Shown: positions 18,418 through 26,725, numbered from the stretch's first letter. The stretch: DNA of 64,000 nt from Mycolicibacterium pulveris (GCF_010725725.1 NZ_AP022599.1:186001-250000), one strand, 5' to 3'. Numbers and translations: made by a program. Notes: generated by a model not told the origin, from the sequence alone.

Positions 18418-19187
18418 CGCATCATCCACGCCAGCACCGCCACCGTGACGGCGGCATACGCCGGGATCAGCGCGACCGCCCACTGCGCGGCGGCGGCCCG
18501 CGGCGGCGCGCCGATGACCGCCAGATCCGGTGCATTGCCGTCGAATCCCCGGGACAGCATCGCGACGTAGACCCGCTCGCCGCGCTCGTACGAGCGGAGG
18601 AACAACGCGCCGATCCCCTTCGCGATGGCACCGGCCTGATGCAGCGCCCGCGGTGAATCACCCCGTGAGATCCGGGCCATCCGCATCCGGCTGGCCTCTG
18701 CCGCCAGCAGATCGACGTAGCGCAGCATCAACACCAGCACCGAGGTCGCCACCGCCGGCACCCCCAACCGGCTCAAGGCCGCAGGCAACTCGGTTGTCGA
18801 CGTGGTGGCGGCGACGGTCAGCGCCGCCGCCACACCGAGTGTGCCCTTGATGACGATGCCCCACGCGGCCCACAGCCCGCTCACCGAAAGCTGCAGCCCG
18901 GCGACCTCGACGCGGGCCCCGCCCTCGGCGAACGGCAGCAACACCGCGAGCACCACAAACGGCGCCTCGATCAGCATCCGCGGCAACACCCACCGCAGCG
19001 GTATCTGCGCGAACTGCCAGACCACCACGATGATCGCCGCGTAGACGGCGTACGGCCAGAACATCTCTCGCGGGGTGGCGACAATGGCCAGCACGAACAC
19101 CAGCAGACAGACGATCTTCACCTCGGCCGGCGCCCGGTGCACCGCCGAGTCGCCGTGGCGGTAGAGGGGGTGCGCGCCGGCGCCCAT
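18414..19187 (-). CDS. cbiQ: Cobalt/nickel ECF transporter transmembrane protein CbiQ
   Basis: A 257-aa membrane protein of the EcfT/CbiQ family. It has several hydrophobic helices (KIVCLLVFVLAIVATP, YAAIIVVVWQF) and the two coupling motifs that touch the ATPase: RMRMARISRGDS near 170 and YVAMLSRGFDG near 208. It begins MGAGAHPLYRHGDSAVHRAP, a common CbiQ start. It is coupled to cbiO by ATGA. Unusually, it is not adjacent to cbiMN: a plus-strand gene for a secreted protein lies between them. A 50-codon open frame ends immediately before its ATG. Confidence 0.92.
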   Translation of the reverse strand: MGAGAHPLYRHGDSAVHRAPAEVKIVCLLVFVLAIVATPREMFWPYAVYAAIIVVVWQFAQIPLRWVLPRMLIEAPFVVLAVLLPFAEGGARVEVAGLQLSVSGLWAAWGIVIKGTLGVAAALTVAATTSTTELPAALSRLGVPAVATSVLVLMLRYVDLLAAEASRMRMARISRGDSPRALHQAGAIAKGIGALFLRSYERGERVYVAMLSRGFDGNAPDLAVIGAPPRAAAAQWAVALIPAYAAVTVAVLAWMMR

Positions 19188-19340
19188 CTACCGCCGACTT
19201 CGCTGCCGGCTGCGGCCGCCCTTGCGGCTTGCCCCGGTGTCGTCGACCTGCCGGTGGTCGCCGATCACCCGCAACGACGATCCTGCCACCGCCGACGTGA
19301 GCGCATCGCTCATGTGCGCGGCGACCAAGATGACGGCCAT
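19188..19340 (-). CDS. Possible 50-aa leader peptide before cbiQ
   Basis: An ATG at 19340 opens 50 codons ending in a TAG that abuts the cbiQ ATG (TAGATG), an arrangement that favours translational coupling. The product starts MAVILVAAHMSDALTSAVAG and has a basic, Arg/Ser-rich tail. The HMSD string recalls the MHMSDG start of CbiM, so it might be a leftover of a duplicated cbiM start or a small metal-responsive leader; neither is shown. An operator-like element shared with cbiM lies 30 bp upstream. I do not recognise a family. Confidence 0.4.
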   Translation of the reverse strand: MAVILVAAHMSDALTSAVAGSSLRVIGDHRQVDDTGASRKGGRSRQRSRR

Positions 19341-19369
19341 GACCCGAGCCTAGGACGCGGGCGATTACC

Positions 19370-19391
19370 TGTCTAGCTGAACAGATCTTCA
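19370..19391 (-). promoter_or_regulatory. Operator-like element, copy 1 (cbiQO unit)
   Basis: The plus strand reads TGTCTAGCTGAACAG followed by ATCTTCA. The same 15-mer, with a seven-base tail also ending in TTCA, occurs at 21252-21273 before cbiM; 20 of 22 positions agree. Read toward cbiQ it is TGAAGATCTGTTCAGCTAGA, with an imperfect dyad CTGT-N8-ACAG centred on AGCT. The location upstream of both cobalt-transport units suggests a common metal-dependent regulator or promoter. Confidence 0.6.
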
Positions 19392-19563
19392 GGCGTAGGG
19401 TGATCGTCCCGCGCTGCACCCCAGCTTCTCGTTCCAGCCGGGCACGCCGAACACCAGCTCATTTCACGAACGAACAAGCCTCGCCGAACCGCTGTCGAGC
19501 ATTGTTGGACCGTTCCATCGGGGGCGTACGTCGGCCCCACCAGAGCGAAAAGGAGAAGTTGAG

Positions 19564-20136
19564 ATGACCGCACTGAAGGACATCGGATCGGTGCTGGGCG
19601 GGGCGGCCGTGATCGCGGCCACCGTCGGGCTGACGGCCGGGCTTGCGCCGGCCTCCGCGGCTCCGCAGCAGAGCCCTGGGGTCACCCTGACGTTGCGCGG
19701 CGCCGACCCGGCCGTCCAGGGAAACCTGCTCTTCTGGATTCAGGGCGTTTTCCCGATGAGCGAGGGCTCGGCCCGCGACAGAATCGACAACCTCGGATCC
19801 AGCGGCGGCATGGATTACATCGTGTTCGCCGACGACCCTGGCGAGCCCGATTCGCGCATCGGCCCACCCCACGGATTCATCGGCGCTCCCGGGCCGCCCG
19901 GTGGCTACCTGTACGCGGGACAAGCCGGTATTCACTTCGGCCGCCATCTCAGCATCCCCGAGCACCTTCTCAACGAGGACAAGTGCTTCGACGACGGAAG
20001 TGTCGGCTGCACTACCGGCCGGCGCATTGACGAAATCTACGTATCCGCGCGGTTCGTCCAATCGGGCACCGGCTCCCTGCTGGCGTACACGAACCCGGTC
20101 TCGGCCCAGTTCGACGAAATCTCGGGCGGGATGTGA
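19564..20136 (+). CDS. Secreted protein of unknown function
   Basis: A 190-aa protein with a clear Sec signal peptide (VLGGAAVIAATVGLTAGLAP followed by ASAAP, cleavage likely after ASA near residue 33). The mature part has VTLTLRGADPAVQGN, a Gly/Pro-rich segment (GFIGAPGPPGGYLYAGQAGI) and two cysteines (NEDKCFDDGSVGCTTG) that may form a disulfide. I do not recognise the family. AGGAG lies about nine bases before the ATG, so the start is well supported. It is transcribed against its neighbours and splits the cbiMN and cbiQO parts of the cobalt importer, so it looks like an insertion into that locus. Confidence 0.75.
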   Translation: MTALKDIGSVLGGAAVIAATVGLTAGLAPASAAPQQSPGVTLTLRGADPAVQGNLLFWIQGVFPMSEGSARDRIDNLGSSGGMDYIVFADDPGEPDSRIGPPHGFIGAPGPPGGYLYAGQAGIHFGRHLSIPEHLLNEDKCFDDGSVGCTTGRRIDEIYVSARFVQSGTGSLLAYTNPVSAQFDEISGGM

Positions 20137-20154
20137 CCTTCGGCGGACGTGCGC

Positions 20155-20526
20155 CTACCCGGCCGACCGACCGGCACCCGCCGACCGCGGACTTCGTCGC
20201 CGGCGGTGGGCGATCGACCAGAACAACAAACCCGCCACCGCCACGGTCACGAGGACCCCGATCACCCCGGCGATCCCGCCGGTGCCCCCGACCCCGCCGA
20301 TCGCATAGTCCGCGAGCGGCGACCCCGAAAGGGCATGCTCGTCGGCATGCTGGGCGATGCAGTGCCCCGTGAGCTGTTCACCGTCGGCCGTCTCGGCCAC
20401 CTCGCAGCCGCGCAGGGTTGTGGCGTCCAGCCCGTCGGGGCTGGAGCTGGCGAAGTAGGAGACAACGCCGGCGATCAGCAGGGTGACGGCGGCGAATGCC
20501 ACCCAGAACCGCCACCGCGAGCTCAT
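20155..20526 (-). CDS. cbiN: PDGLE-domain cobalt transporter subunit (CbiN-like)
   Basis: A 123-aa protein with one N-terminal TM helix (FWVAFAAVTLLIAGVVSYFA), the SSPDGLDATTLRGCEV segment that defines the PDGLE domain, an extracytoplasmic loop, and a second TM helix (GVIGVLVTVAVAGLLFW) before a basic tail. In cobalt and nickel ECF systems this small subunit assists the substrate-binding protein CbiM/NikM. Its ATG overlaps the cbiM stop by ATGA. The gene ends close to the oppositely oriented secreted-protein gene. Confidence 0.88.
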   Translation of the reverse strand: MSSRWRFWVAFAAVTLLIAGVVSYFASSSPDGLDATTLRGCEVAETADGEQLTGHCIAQHADEHALSGSPLADYAIGGVGGTGGIAGVIGVLVTVAVAGLLFWSIAHRRRRSPRSAGAGRSAG

Positions 20527-21200
20527 GCCGGCACCTCCGCGCGCGTCCGGCGCAGCAGGTAGACCAGGTCGGGACGCGCACGGGCGACGGCCACCACGGT
20601 CACCGCGGTGATCAGGCCCTCACCGACCCCGATCAGCACATGCGTGCCGAACATGTAGCCGGCCACGGCACCGAGGGAGGTCGTCGCCGCGCCGCCGATT
20701 GCATACTCGAGCACGAAACCCATTGCCGCACAGACGGTACCGACCAGCGCGGCGATAAACGCGACGACGCCGAGCCCGGCCGTGGGCACCTCCGCGCGCC
20801 TGCGGGCAAGGGTGAACAGTCCCACCGCCGTCGCGTACCCCGCCGCGACGCCGATGACCGCCATGTTGACGATGTTGGTGCCCAGCGCGGTCACACCGCC
20901 GTCGGCGAACAACAGCGACTGCACCACCAACACGATCGCGATGCACAGCGCCCCGGTGTTGGGGCCGACCAGGATGGCGGCCAGTGCACCGCCCAGCAGG
21001 TGGCCGCTGACCCCGGGCAGGATCGGGAAGTTGATCATCTGCACCGCGAAGATGAACGCGGCGACGAGGCCGGCCAGCGGGACCGTGCGCTCGTCGAGTT
21101 CGTTGCGTGCCTTCACCGCGCTGAGACCGACGGCCGCGACCGCGATGACCCCGAAGATGAGTGAGGTCGGGGCGTCGACGATGCCGTCGCTCATGTGCAT
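20523..21200 (-). CDS. cbiM: Cobalt/nickel-binding ECF transporter protein CbiM
   Basis: A membrane protein of 225 aa starting MHMSDGIVDAPTSLIFGV. In the related NikM the free N-terminus and His2 form part of the metal site, so the ATG at 21200 that places His at position 2 is the functional start even though the frame is open a little further. Other family features are MINFPILPGVSGHLLGGALA (containing the conserved His) and VVQSLLFADGGVTALGTNIVNM. It captures Co(II) or Ni(II) for import with CbiN, CbiQ and CbiO. It is the first gene of its unit; an operator-like element lies 52 bp upstream. Confidence 0.94.
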   Translation of the reverse strand: MHMSDGIVDAPTSLIFGVIAVAAVGLSAVKARNELDERTVPLAGLVAAFIFAVQMINFPILPGVSGHLLGGALAAILVGPNTGALCIAIVLVVQSLLFADGGVTALGTNIVNMAVIGVAAGYATAVGLFTLARRRAEVPTAGLGVVAFIAALVGTVCAAMGFVLEYAIGGAATTSLGAVAGYMFGTHVLIGVGEGLITAVTVVAVARARPDLVYLLRRTRAEVPA

Positions 21201-21251
21201 GGCGACGTTGTGGACAGTCACCCGTCTGAGCGTAGAACCGCCGCCTATATA

Positions 21252-21273
21252 TGTCTAGCTGAACAGGTGTTCA
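21252..21273 (-). promoter_or_regulatory. Operator-like element, copy 2 (cbiMN unit)
   Basis: TGTCTAGCTGAACAGGTGTTCA on the plus strand is the second copy of the element at 19370-19391. Read toward cbiM it starts TGAACACCTGTTCAGCTAG, containing a perfect 6-bp inverted repeat TGAACA-CC-TGTTCA. It is followed on the cbiM side by the AT-rich TATATA, a possible -10 region. The spacing to the gene is similar to that of copy 1, which fits a shared regulatory site. Confidence 0.6.
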
Positions 21274-21302
21274 CGTAAGCGCGCCCAGGGCGGCTTAGCC
21301 GT

Positions 21303-22136
21303 CTACCGCTTGCGCGCGGTGACCAACAGGTACTCGGCGTCCCAGTGCGCCCGGCCGGGTTCGCCGCGATCCCACTGCGTGAGGAAGTCGAGCAGGTCGC
21401 GGTCCAGTGCGGCGAGCCGGTCTCCGTCGTCGGCGTTGAACATGTACGCGGCGATGGTCGGCCCGTAGTTGCGCTTCCAATAGGCACGGAATTCCTGCGG
21501 GGTCGCGCAGTGGTCGAACGCGACCACCTGGCGCCGCATCGTCAGGTCGATGACCCGCGCGCCGAGCAGCGTGCGCACATGCTCTTCGTTGCCCCACAAC
21601 GGCGGCGGGTCTGCACCCGGCGGAGGCGGTGGCGCATACGGTTTCATCGTCTCGAACAACTTTCCGATGAATCCCTCGGGCGTCCAATTGATCAACGCGA
21701 TCGTTCCGCCCGGACGCACCACACGGACGAGTTCATCGGCGGCAGTTTGGTGGTGCGGGGCGAACATCACCCCGACGCACGACATCACCACATCGAAACT
21801 GTCGTCGGCGAACGGCATCGCTTCCGCGTCGGCCTCGACCCATTCCAGGTCCACACCGCATCGGGCGGCGATGCGGCGGCCGGCGCCGAAGAGCTCGGGC
21901 GTCAGATCGCTGGCGGTGACCGCCGCGCCCGCTGCTGCGGCCGGTATGGCGGCATTACCCGACCCGGCAGCGACGTCGAGAACCCTGCTGCCCCGGGTGA
22001 TCCCGGCGACGCGGACCAGCTCCGCACCGAGCGCGGGAATGAGCTCGGCAGCCACGGCGGGATAGTCACCGGACGCCCACAGGGCGCGGTGCTTGGCCTT
22101 GAGAGCGCGGTCGGCTTCGACGTCGGCAGTGGTCAT
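21303..22136 (-). CDS. Class I SAM-dependent methyltransferase
   Basis: A 277-aa methyltransferase. Motif I is SRVLDVAAGSGNAAIPAAAA, the acidic loop is VTASDLTPELFGAGRRIAA, and EADAEAMPFADDSFDVVMSC with LVRVVRPGGTIALINWTPEG form the rest of the Methyltransf_11-type fold. The C-terminal part (EFRAYWKRNYGPTIAAYMFN) may contact substrate. AAGGAG directly precedes the first ATG but lies six bases before the second, so ATG 22136 is the better start. Substrate is unknown; ubiquinone/menaquinone or small-molecule methylation is common in this group. It stands alone between the cobalt transporter and the accessory stretch. Confidence 0.85.
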   Translation of the reverse strand: MTTADVEADRALKAKHRALWASGDYPAVAAELIPALGAELVRVAGITRGSRVLDVAAGSGNAAIPAAAAGAAVTASDLTPELFGAGRRIAARCGVDLEWVEADAEAMPFADDSFDVVMSCVGVMFAPHHQTAADELVRVVRPGGTIALINWTPEGFIGKLFETMKPYAPPPPPGADPPPLWGNEEHVRTLLGARVIDLTMRRQVVAFDHCATPQEFRAYWKRNYGPTIAAYMFNADDGDRLAALDRDLLDFLTQWDRGEPGRAHWDAEYLLVTARKR

Positions 22137-22325
22137 CTCCATCTCCTTCAGGCTCGCTGAGCGACGGCTTCAGGATGCGGCCACGGTGTTCGACAGTCCT
22201 TGTACCGTCGTGAAATCGGCTGTTCACCGGTCCGGGGCGGGCACAACAACTCCGACGGCTACCTCAAGGCCACCGCCCAGGGCCTCGACTCCGACTGCAA
22301 GGTGAGGCTTCTGCCTCGCAGGTCG

Positions 22326-22786
22326 TCACCCGATCCCCCACCCTGGGCTGAACCGGATCGTGTTGGTGGTGGTGGGCGGCGCCGGGGTGACCGGAACGCC
22401 CTGGGGCACAGGGCCGGCCCCGACCGGCGAATCTTGCGCTGCCGTACCGGTACGGGACGCCTCGACCCCCGGGTCTTGCGGTGCGGGACCGGTCATCGGC
22501 GGCGCGGTGCATCCGAGCTGCGACCCCGTCTGGTTCCACTGGCCGCCGGTCGAATGGCAGCAGAACTTGATCTCGTCCCTCAGTCGTTCGTAATCGCCGC
22601 TTTTATGGCCCTGTTCTCCGCTGACTTCATGCAGGAGTCGTACGCGCCGACATCCCACTCGTTGTCTTCGGCCGGTGACACAGCGGGCTGTGCCAGGGCA
22701 CCGAGGGCCAGGGCGATCGCCGCCGAGCCCAGCACGGCGGCCGGCAGGCGGGTGCGCCCGGCGACGAGTGACGGGTTCGTGTTCAT
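22326..22786 (-). pseudogene. Small secreted cysteine-containing protein, frameshifted
   Basis: ATG 22786 has AAGGA eight bases upstream and encodes a signal peptide (LPAAVLGSAAIALALGALAQ, PAVSPAEDNEWD) followed by VGAYDSCMKSAENR. The reading frame then ends at a TGA, but a different frame continues sensibly as GDYERLRDEIKFCCHSTGGQ, LGCTAPP and a Pro/Thr-rich tail ending near 22326. Mycobacteria encode many small exported proteins of this form (W-D-x-x-x-Y-D-x-C, then FCC-x-x-x-GG). One base appears to be lost around 22595-22615, near a GGGCC/AAAA run. It may be a pseudogene, a sequencing error, or recoding. Confidence 0.65.
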
Positions 22787-22927
22787 TTCTTGTCCTTCGT
22801 TGGCCGCACGCGCCGGCTTGTTCCGGCGAGCAGACGTTGACACGATCAACGGTGCGGCTGGCAGGTTCGGCAGATGTTGTGCCGGCGTTGAATCGCGAGC
22901 TCGAGGGCGTGGCGCGGGAACTGGGTG

Positions 22928-25819
22928 TCAGAGATACCGCTGCAGGCGGGAGCGGGCGAAATCCACCGCTTCCGCCCCGGTCATGCCCGTGCCGTCGGCC
23001 GGCGCACCGATACGCGCGAGCACCGCAGGCTCGAGCGGTGGCTGCTGCCCGGCCTCGACGATGGTGCGGTGCAACGCGATGGCGTCCGCGTCGGCGCCGT
23101 GTGCCGCGAAGAACCGGGCGATGTATCGCAGCGTAAGCCAGTGCAGCGCACCTGTTCCCGGTCCGCCGTGACCCCAGTGCTCGAGTACTTCGATGAACAA
23201 TTGCGCGGCGGTGGCGGGGTCGCCGTGAGTGGCACGCACGGCAGCGCCCTCTGTCGACGCGATGCCGATCAACCAGTTGTTCTGCACCGTCCCGGCCAGT
23301 TCGACGGCTTCGTCGAACAGGTCCAGCGCACGTTCGGGCTCCGAGCACTTGAGCACGCGGCCCAACGCACAGCGTGCCATCGCCCGTGCCGTCGGATTGT
23401 CCGTCGTGTCGGCCAGCGTCATCGCCTCTTGGGCGGCAGAAATGCCGGTGCCGGGGGTGTGCTGCGCGTCGTGGCAGATCGTGATGTTGTAGAGAATCCA
23501 CAGTAGCCGAAACGGATTGGCGTCTCTTCGCGCATGTTCTGCCTCGGCCACGTAATGCCGGAGGGCCCCTTCGGCATCGCCCTCGTACAGTGCCACGTCG
23601 GCGAGCGTGTCCTCCGGATAGCCGAGGTATGACGCGCCCGGGTTGGGCGCGCGCCCTCGCGCCGGTTCCGCCAGCGAGCGGGCCCGGGCGAACTCTCCGA
23701 GCACCCATCTTCCGCGCGCGGCCACCCCCACCGCAGTGACATATAGCGGATGTTCTGGGTCGGCGACCTCCACCGCGCGTTCGGCCCACCCGATCGAGTG
23801 GTAGCCGATGCGCAGGTGCAGCAGTTCGGGCATCGCCGTGACCAGACGCAGCGCGAGGTCGACGTCGCCGACGGCAATCGAGCGTTCGAACGCCGCGCGC
23901 AGATTGTCATAGTCGGGCGCGGTGAATGTGTTTCGGGCATTCGGGGTGAATCGCTCGACCCAGCACCGTTCCTCCGCGGTATGAACACCGGCCGCCCCGC
24001 GCTCGAGGAGTTCGGTGAAATATGTGGCGTGCCGTACCGCACAGTCTTCCCGAACACCTTTGTCCTGCAGTCGTTCCCGGCCATAGGCGCGCAGTGTTTC
24101 CAAGAGGTCGTATCGCGTCGTGGCGGTCCCGCCGCGCACCACCACCATGGACTTGTCCACCAGCCCGGCGAGCAGGTCGAGTGTGTCGTCCTCGTTGCCG
24201 TCGTCGGCGCAGACACCATGCGCCGCTGCCAGGTCGAAACCACCGGCGAACACCGACAACCGCTCAAACAGCGACTGCTCCGCGACGCTGAGCAACCGGT
24301 AGGACCAGTCGATGGTGGCGGTGACGCTCTGGTGTCGCGGATGGGTGCCGCGTGCGCCGCCGCTCAACAGCCGCAGCCGGTCCAACCGGCGCGCGATGTC
24401 CAGACTGCTCATCGCGCGCATCCGGGCCGCAGCCAACTCGATGGCGAGAGGCAACCCGTCGAGCCGGCGGCAGATCTCGGCCACCGCCCCGACCGGCTCG
24501 TGATCGAGGGCGAAGTCGCCGCGACTCGCCTTGGCGCGGTCGGCGAACAGCGCGGTGGCGTCTTCTTCCGGTAGGGGCTCCACCGGAAGTACTCGCTCGC
24601 CCTCGACGCCGAGCGCCGCCCTGCTGGTAGTGAGCACCGAAACCCGCGGGCAGCGGCGGGTGATCCGATCGATCAGAGCCGCCGCGTCGTCCAGCACGTG
24701 CTCACAGTTGTCCACCACCAGCAGCAGTTCGCGCGTGCGCAGGTGGTCGATCACCGTCTCGACGAAGTCGAGGCCCTCGCGTGGCTGCAGCCGTAGGGCC
24801 GCCGCGACGGCCTGGCTCACCGACCCACCGGCGTCGAGCGGCGCCAGCTCGCAGATCCAGACCCCGTCGGCGAAGTGTTCCCGGATACGATCGGCCGTCT
24901 CGACGGCAAGTCGTGTCTTGCCCACACCCCCTGCACCGGTAAGCGTCACCAACGGGCAGTCGTTCACGGCTACGGAGATGCGGGTGACGTCGGGCTGCCG
25001 TCCGATGAATGTGCTGGCGCGGCGTGGCAGTCCGGGGCGGTTTTGCACGCTCGACAGCTGGGGTTTCGGGACCGCAGCGGGCACATGCGGGTCACCGTCG
25101 AGGATCTGTTGGTGCACCGCCCGCAGCGCCGGGCCGGGATCCACACCGAGTTCGTCGACCAGGCGTTGCCGCATTGTGCGATAGGTGTCCAGCGCGTCGG
25201 CCTGGCGCCCGCCACGGTACTGCGCCAGCATCAGTTGCCCGGCCAACCGCTCGTCGAGTGGGTTCTCGTCGAGCGCCTCGGATGCCGACGCGAGCACGTC
25301 GGCATGCCTGCCGGCGGCCAAGGCGGCGTCGTTGCGATCCAAGAGCGCCGAGAACCGCTCGCGCTCGAGAACGTTTCGCAGGCCATTCGCCCACGGGGTC
25401 TCGATGACGGCGAACGGCTCGCCACGCCAGAGCGCCAATGCCCGTTCGAGCATTCTCGCGGTGTCTTCGACATCCGTCGCCGACCGGGCCGCCGAGACCA
25501 AGTGCCGGAACCGGTGCAGGTCGATCGCCAACGGTTCTGCGGACAGTGTGTAACCACTCGGGCCGCGCACGACCTGTACGTCGTCGGTAACCCCGAGAAG
25601 CTGCCGCACCCGCGAGATGTAGGCGGCCAACGTGTTCCGCGCCCGGTGCGGCGGCTCGTCGGCCCATACTCGGTCGATCAGCTGGTGCGTCGAGACGGGT
25701 CGGTTGACGTCGACGAGCAGGCTGACCAGTACGCAGCGCTGGCGCGCGTGACCGATGTCGAGGCGTCGCCCGTCCACGTACGCCTCGATCTCGCCGAGAA
25801 TCCGGAACTCCACCGTCAT
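22928..25819 (-). CDS. SARP/AfsR-type large transcriptional regulator (BTAD + NB-ARC + TPR)
   Basis: A 963-aa regulator. Residues 1-95 form an OmpR-type winged helix (FRILGEIEAYVDGRRLDIGH, then RVWADEPPHRARNTLAAYIS), about 100-250 the bacterial transcriptional activator domain (LVDELGVDPGPALRAVHQQI), then an NTPase with Walker A GAGGVGKTRLAVE near 295, Walker B ELLLVVDNCEHVLDD, and GLPLAIELAAARMRAMS. The C-terminal 400 residues are helical repeats of TPR type. Such proteins activate specialised or catabolic genes after nucleotide binding. ATG 25819 (MTVEFRILGE) gives the canonical N-terminus; the frame extends 29 codons upstream. No obvious target cluster adjoins it. Confidence 0.88.
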   Translation of the reverse strand: MTVEFRILGEIEAYVDGRRLDIGHARQRCVLVSLLVDVNRPVSTHQLIDRVWADEPPHRARNTLAAYISRVRQLLGVTDDVQVVRGPSGYTLSAEPLAIDLHRFRHLVSAARSATDVEDTARMLERALALWRGEPFAVIETPWANGLRNVLERERFSALLDRNDAALAAGRHADVLASASEALDENPLDERLAGQLMLAQYRGGRQADALDTYRTMRQRLVDELGVDPGPALRAVHQQILDGDPHVPAAVPKPQLSSVQNRPGLPRRASTFIGRQPDVTRISVAVNDCPLVTLTGAGGVGKTRLAVETADRIREHFADGVWICELAPLDAGGSVSQAVAAALRLQPREGLDFVETVIDHLRTRELLLVVDNCEHVLDDAAALIDRITRRCPRVSVLTTSRAALGVEGERVLPVEPLPEEDATALFADRAKASRGDFALDHEPVGAVAEICRRLDGLPLAIELAAARMRAMSSLDIARRLDRLRLLSGGARGTHPRHQSVTATIDWSYRLLSVAEQSLFERLSVFAGGFDLAAAHGVCADDGNEDDTLDLLAGLVDKSMVVVRGGTATTRYDLLETLRAYGRERLQDKGVREDCAVRHATYFTELLERGAAGVHTAEERCWVERFTPNARNTFTAPDYDNLRAAFERSIAVGDVDLALRLVTAMPELLHLRIGYHSIGWAERAVEVADPEHPLYVTAVGVAARGRWVLGEFARARSLAEPARGRAPNPGASYLGYPEDTLADVALYEGDAEGALRHYVAEAEHARRDANPFRLLWILYNITICHDAQHTPGTGISAAQEAMTLADTTDNPTARAMARCALGRVLKCSEPERALDLFDEAVELAGTVQNNWLIGIASTEGAAVRATHGDPATAAQLFIEVLEHWGHGGPGTGALHWLTLRYIARFFAAHGADADAIALHRTIVEAGQQPPLEPAVLARIGAPADGTGMTGAEAVDFARSRLQRYL

Positions 25820-26228
25820 CGCAGTACAGCGTCCATCAGATGGCAGTGGCGCGGGGGCGATTCTGCGGTGTGACCGGGTTCGCGGCGGCGCCAGGCTAGC
25901 CGTCACGGCCAGACGAGAACGACTCGTCCGGTTCGCGTGCCGCGTCCATGCGAATCAGTCATCTCGATCTCTCCACCTCTCAGCGTTGCGCGCCGGACGG
26001 TCATCGAATGGCTCCAGAGTCGTTCGCGCCGGTTCCGCGGAACTGAAAGCAGAATGAAATCCGCTGGTCAGACTGTTATAACAGGGCCGACGTCCACGTT
26101 CCCACCGCTCGACGGCGACCTGCGAGAGTGCGTGACCGGCGCATTTCACGAACCGCACACGATCCCGGAATCGATGCCCCGCACTGTCGCATCGCGCGCC
26201 GACGCCGGTCGGCGTGGGAGGACTTCTG
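25820..26228. other. Intergenic region upstream of SARP regulator and small membrane protein
   Basis: About 400 bp between divergent genes. It contains a perfect 12-bp palindrome, CTGTTATAACAG at 26073-26084, in an AT-richer segment. A strong GGGAGGA ribosome-binding site is at 26216-26222. No gene was recognised in the rest. Confidence 0.6.
26073..26084. promoter_or_regulatory. Perfect palindrome CTGTTATAACAG
   Basis: A perfect 12-bp palindrome in the gap between the SARP gene and the small membrane protein gene. It could be a binding site for the nearby ArsR protein or another dimeric regulator, or it may contain a -10 region (TTATAA). No second copy was noticed in the window. Confidence 0.4.
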
Positions 26229-26453
26229 ATGCTCGTTGCGCTGATCGGTCTCGCCTGCTGGCTGCTGGTGATCGGCGTCGGTATCGCGTTGGCCGCCGCG
26301 GCGAAGCGGGGTGACGAGATCGCCGAGAACGCGCGTCGGTACCTGCAGGGTCGCCATTTCGAAACGACTTCGACGCCGAGGTGTCGTGGTCAGCCGTGCC
26401 GGGCGCCGATCCAGTGCAGCAGGTCGTGCACGATCTCGTCTTCGAGCCGGTAG
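26229..26453 (+). CDS. Small single-pass membrane protein
   Basis: ATG 26229 is preceded at six bases by GGGAGGA, one of the best Shine-Dalgarno sequences in the window. The 74-aa product starts with a TM helix (LIGLACWLLVIGVGIALAAA) followed by KRGDEIAENARRYLQGRHF. The last third runs antisense over the 3' end of the arsR gene and looks unlike natural protein (Cys/Ser/Arg-rich), so the original C-terminus may have been replaced when the neighbouring DNA was joined. No family recognised. Confidence 0.55.
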   Translation: MLVALIGLACWLLVIGVGIALAAAAKRGDEIAENARRYLQGRHFETTSTPRCRGQPCRAPIQCSRSCTISSSSR

Positions 26454-26725
26454 CTCACCGATCGTCCGATACGCGTCGAGCTCACCCAACCCTGCTGGCG
26501 CAGGATGCGCAGCGCCTGCGACACCGCATTCTCCGACCGGCCGAGTGCTGCGGCGAGGTCCCCCACGAAAATGCCAGGAGCCCGGTGCAGGCACAGCAGA
26601 ATTTCCAGCCGGTTGGTGTCCGACAGCAGGTCAAAGCGCTGAGTCCACACGGCAGAGTCGACGTCGGCCAGCGCCGACGCCGCCCGGTCCACCTTTGACT
26701 GGTCGCTTCGCGTTTCCACTGCCAC
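26390..26725 (-). CDS. ArsR/SmtB-family winged-helix regulator
   Basis: A 111-aa ArsR-type repressor. FDLLSDTNRLEILLCLHRAP is the usual helix 2-3 region, DLAAALGRSENAVSQALRIL the recognition helices, and GWVSSTRIGRSVSYRLEDEI the wing, ending DLLHWIGARHG. The classic ELCVCDL metal motif is replaced by GIFVGDLAAAL without cysteines, so metal sensing by that site is unlikely; the C-terminal His residues could contribute another site. GTG 26725 is used: TAGATT lies seven bases upstream, so the mRNA may be leaderless; GTG 26719 is an alternative. Confidence 0.8.
   Translation of the reverse strand: MAVETRSDQSKVDRAASALADVDSAVWTQRFDLLSDTNRLEILLCLHRAPGIFVGDLAAALGRSENAVSQALRILRQQGWVSSTRIGRSVSYRLEDEIVHDLLHWIGARHG

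Noticed and set aside
19388..21300. Cobalamin riboswitch near the cobalt transporter genes
   Set aside because: No recognisable B12-box or conserved riboswitch core was seen; the shared 22-bp element is too short and is better read as an operator.
22200..22320. Possible protein fragment (GHNNSDGYLKATAQGL) downstream of the methyltransferase gene start
   Set aside because: Short, without start signal or recognised family; could be chance coding in GC-rich intergenic DNA.
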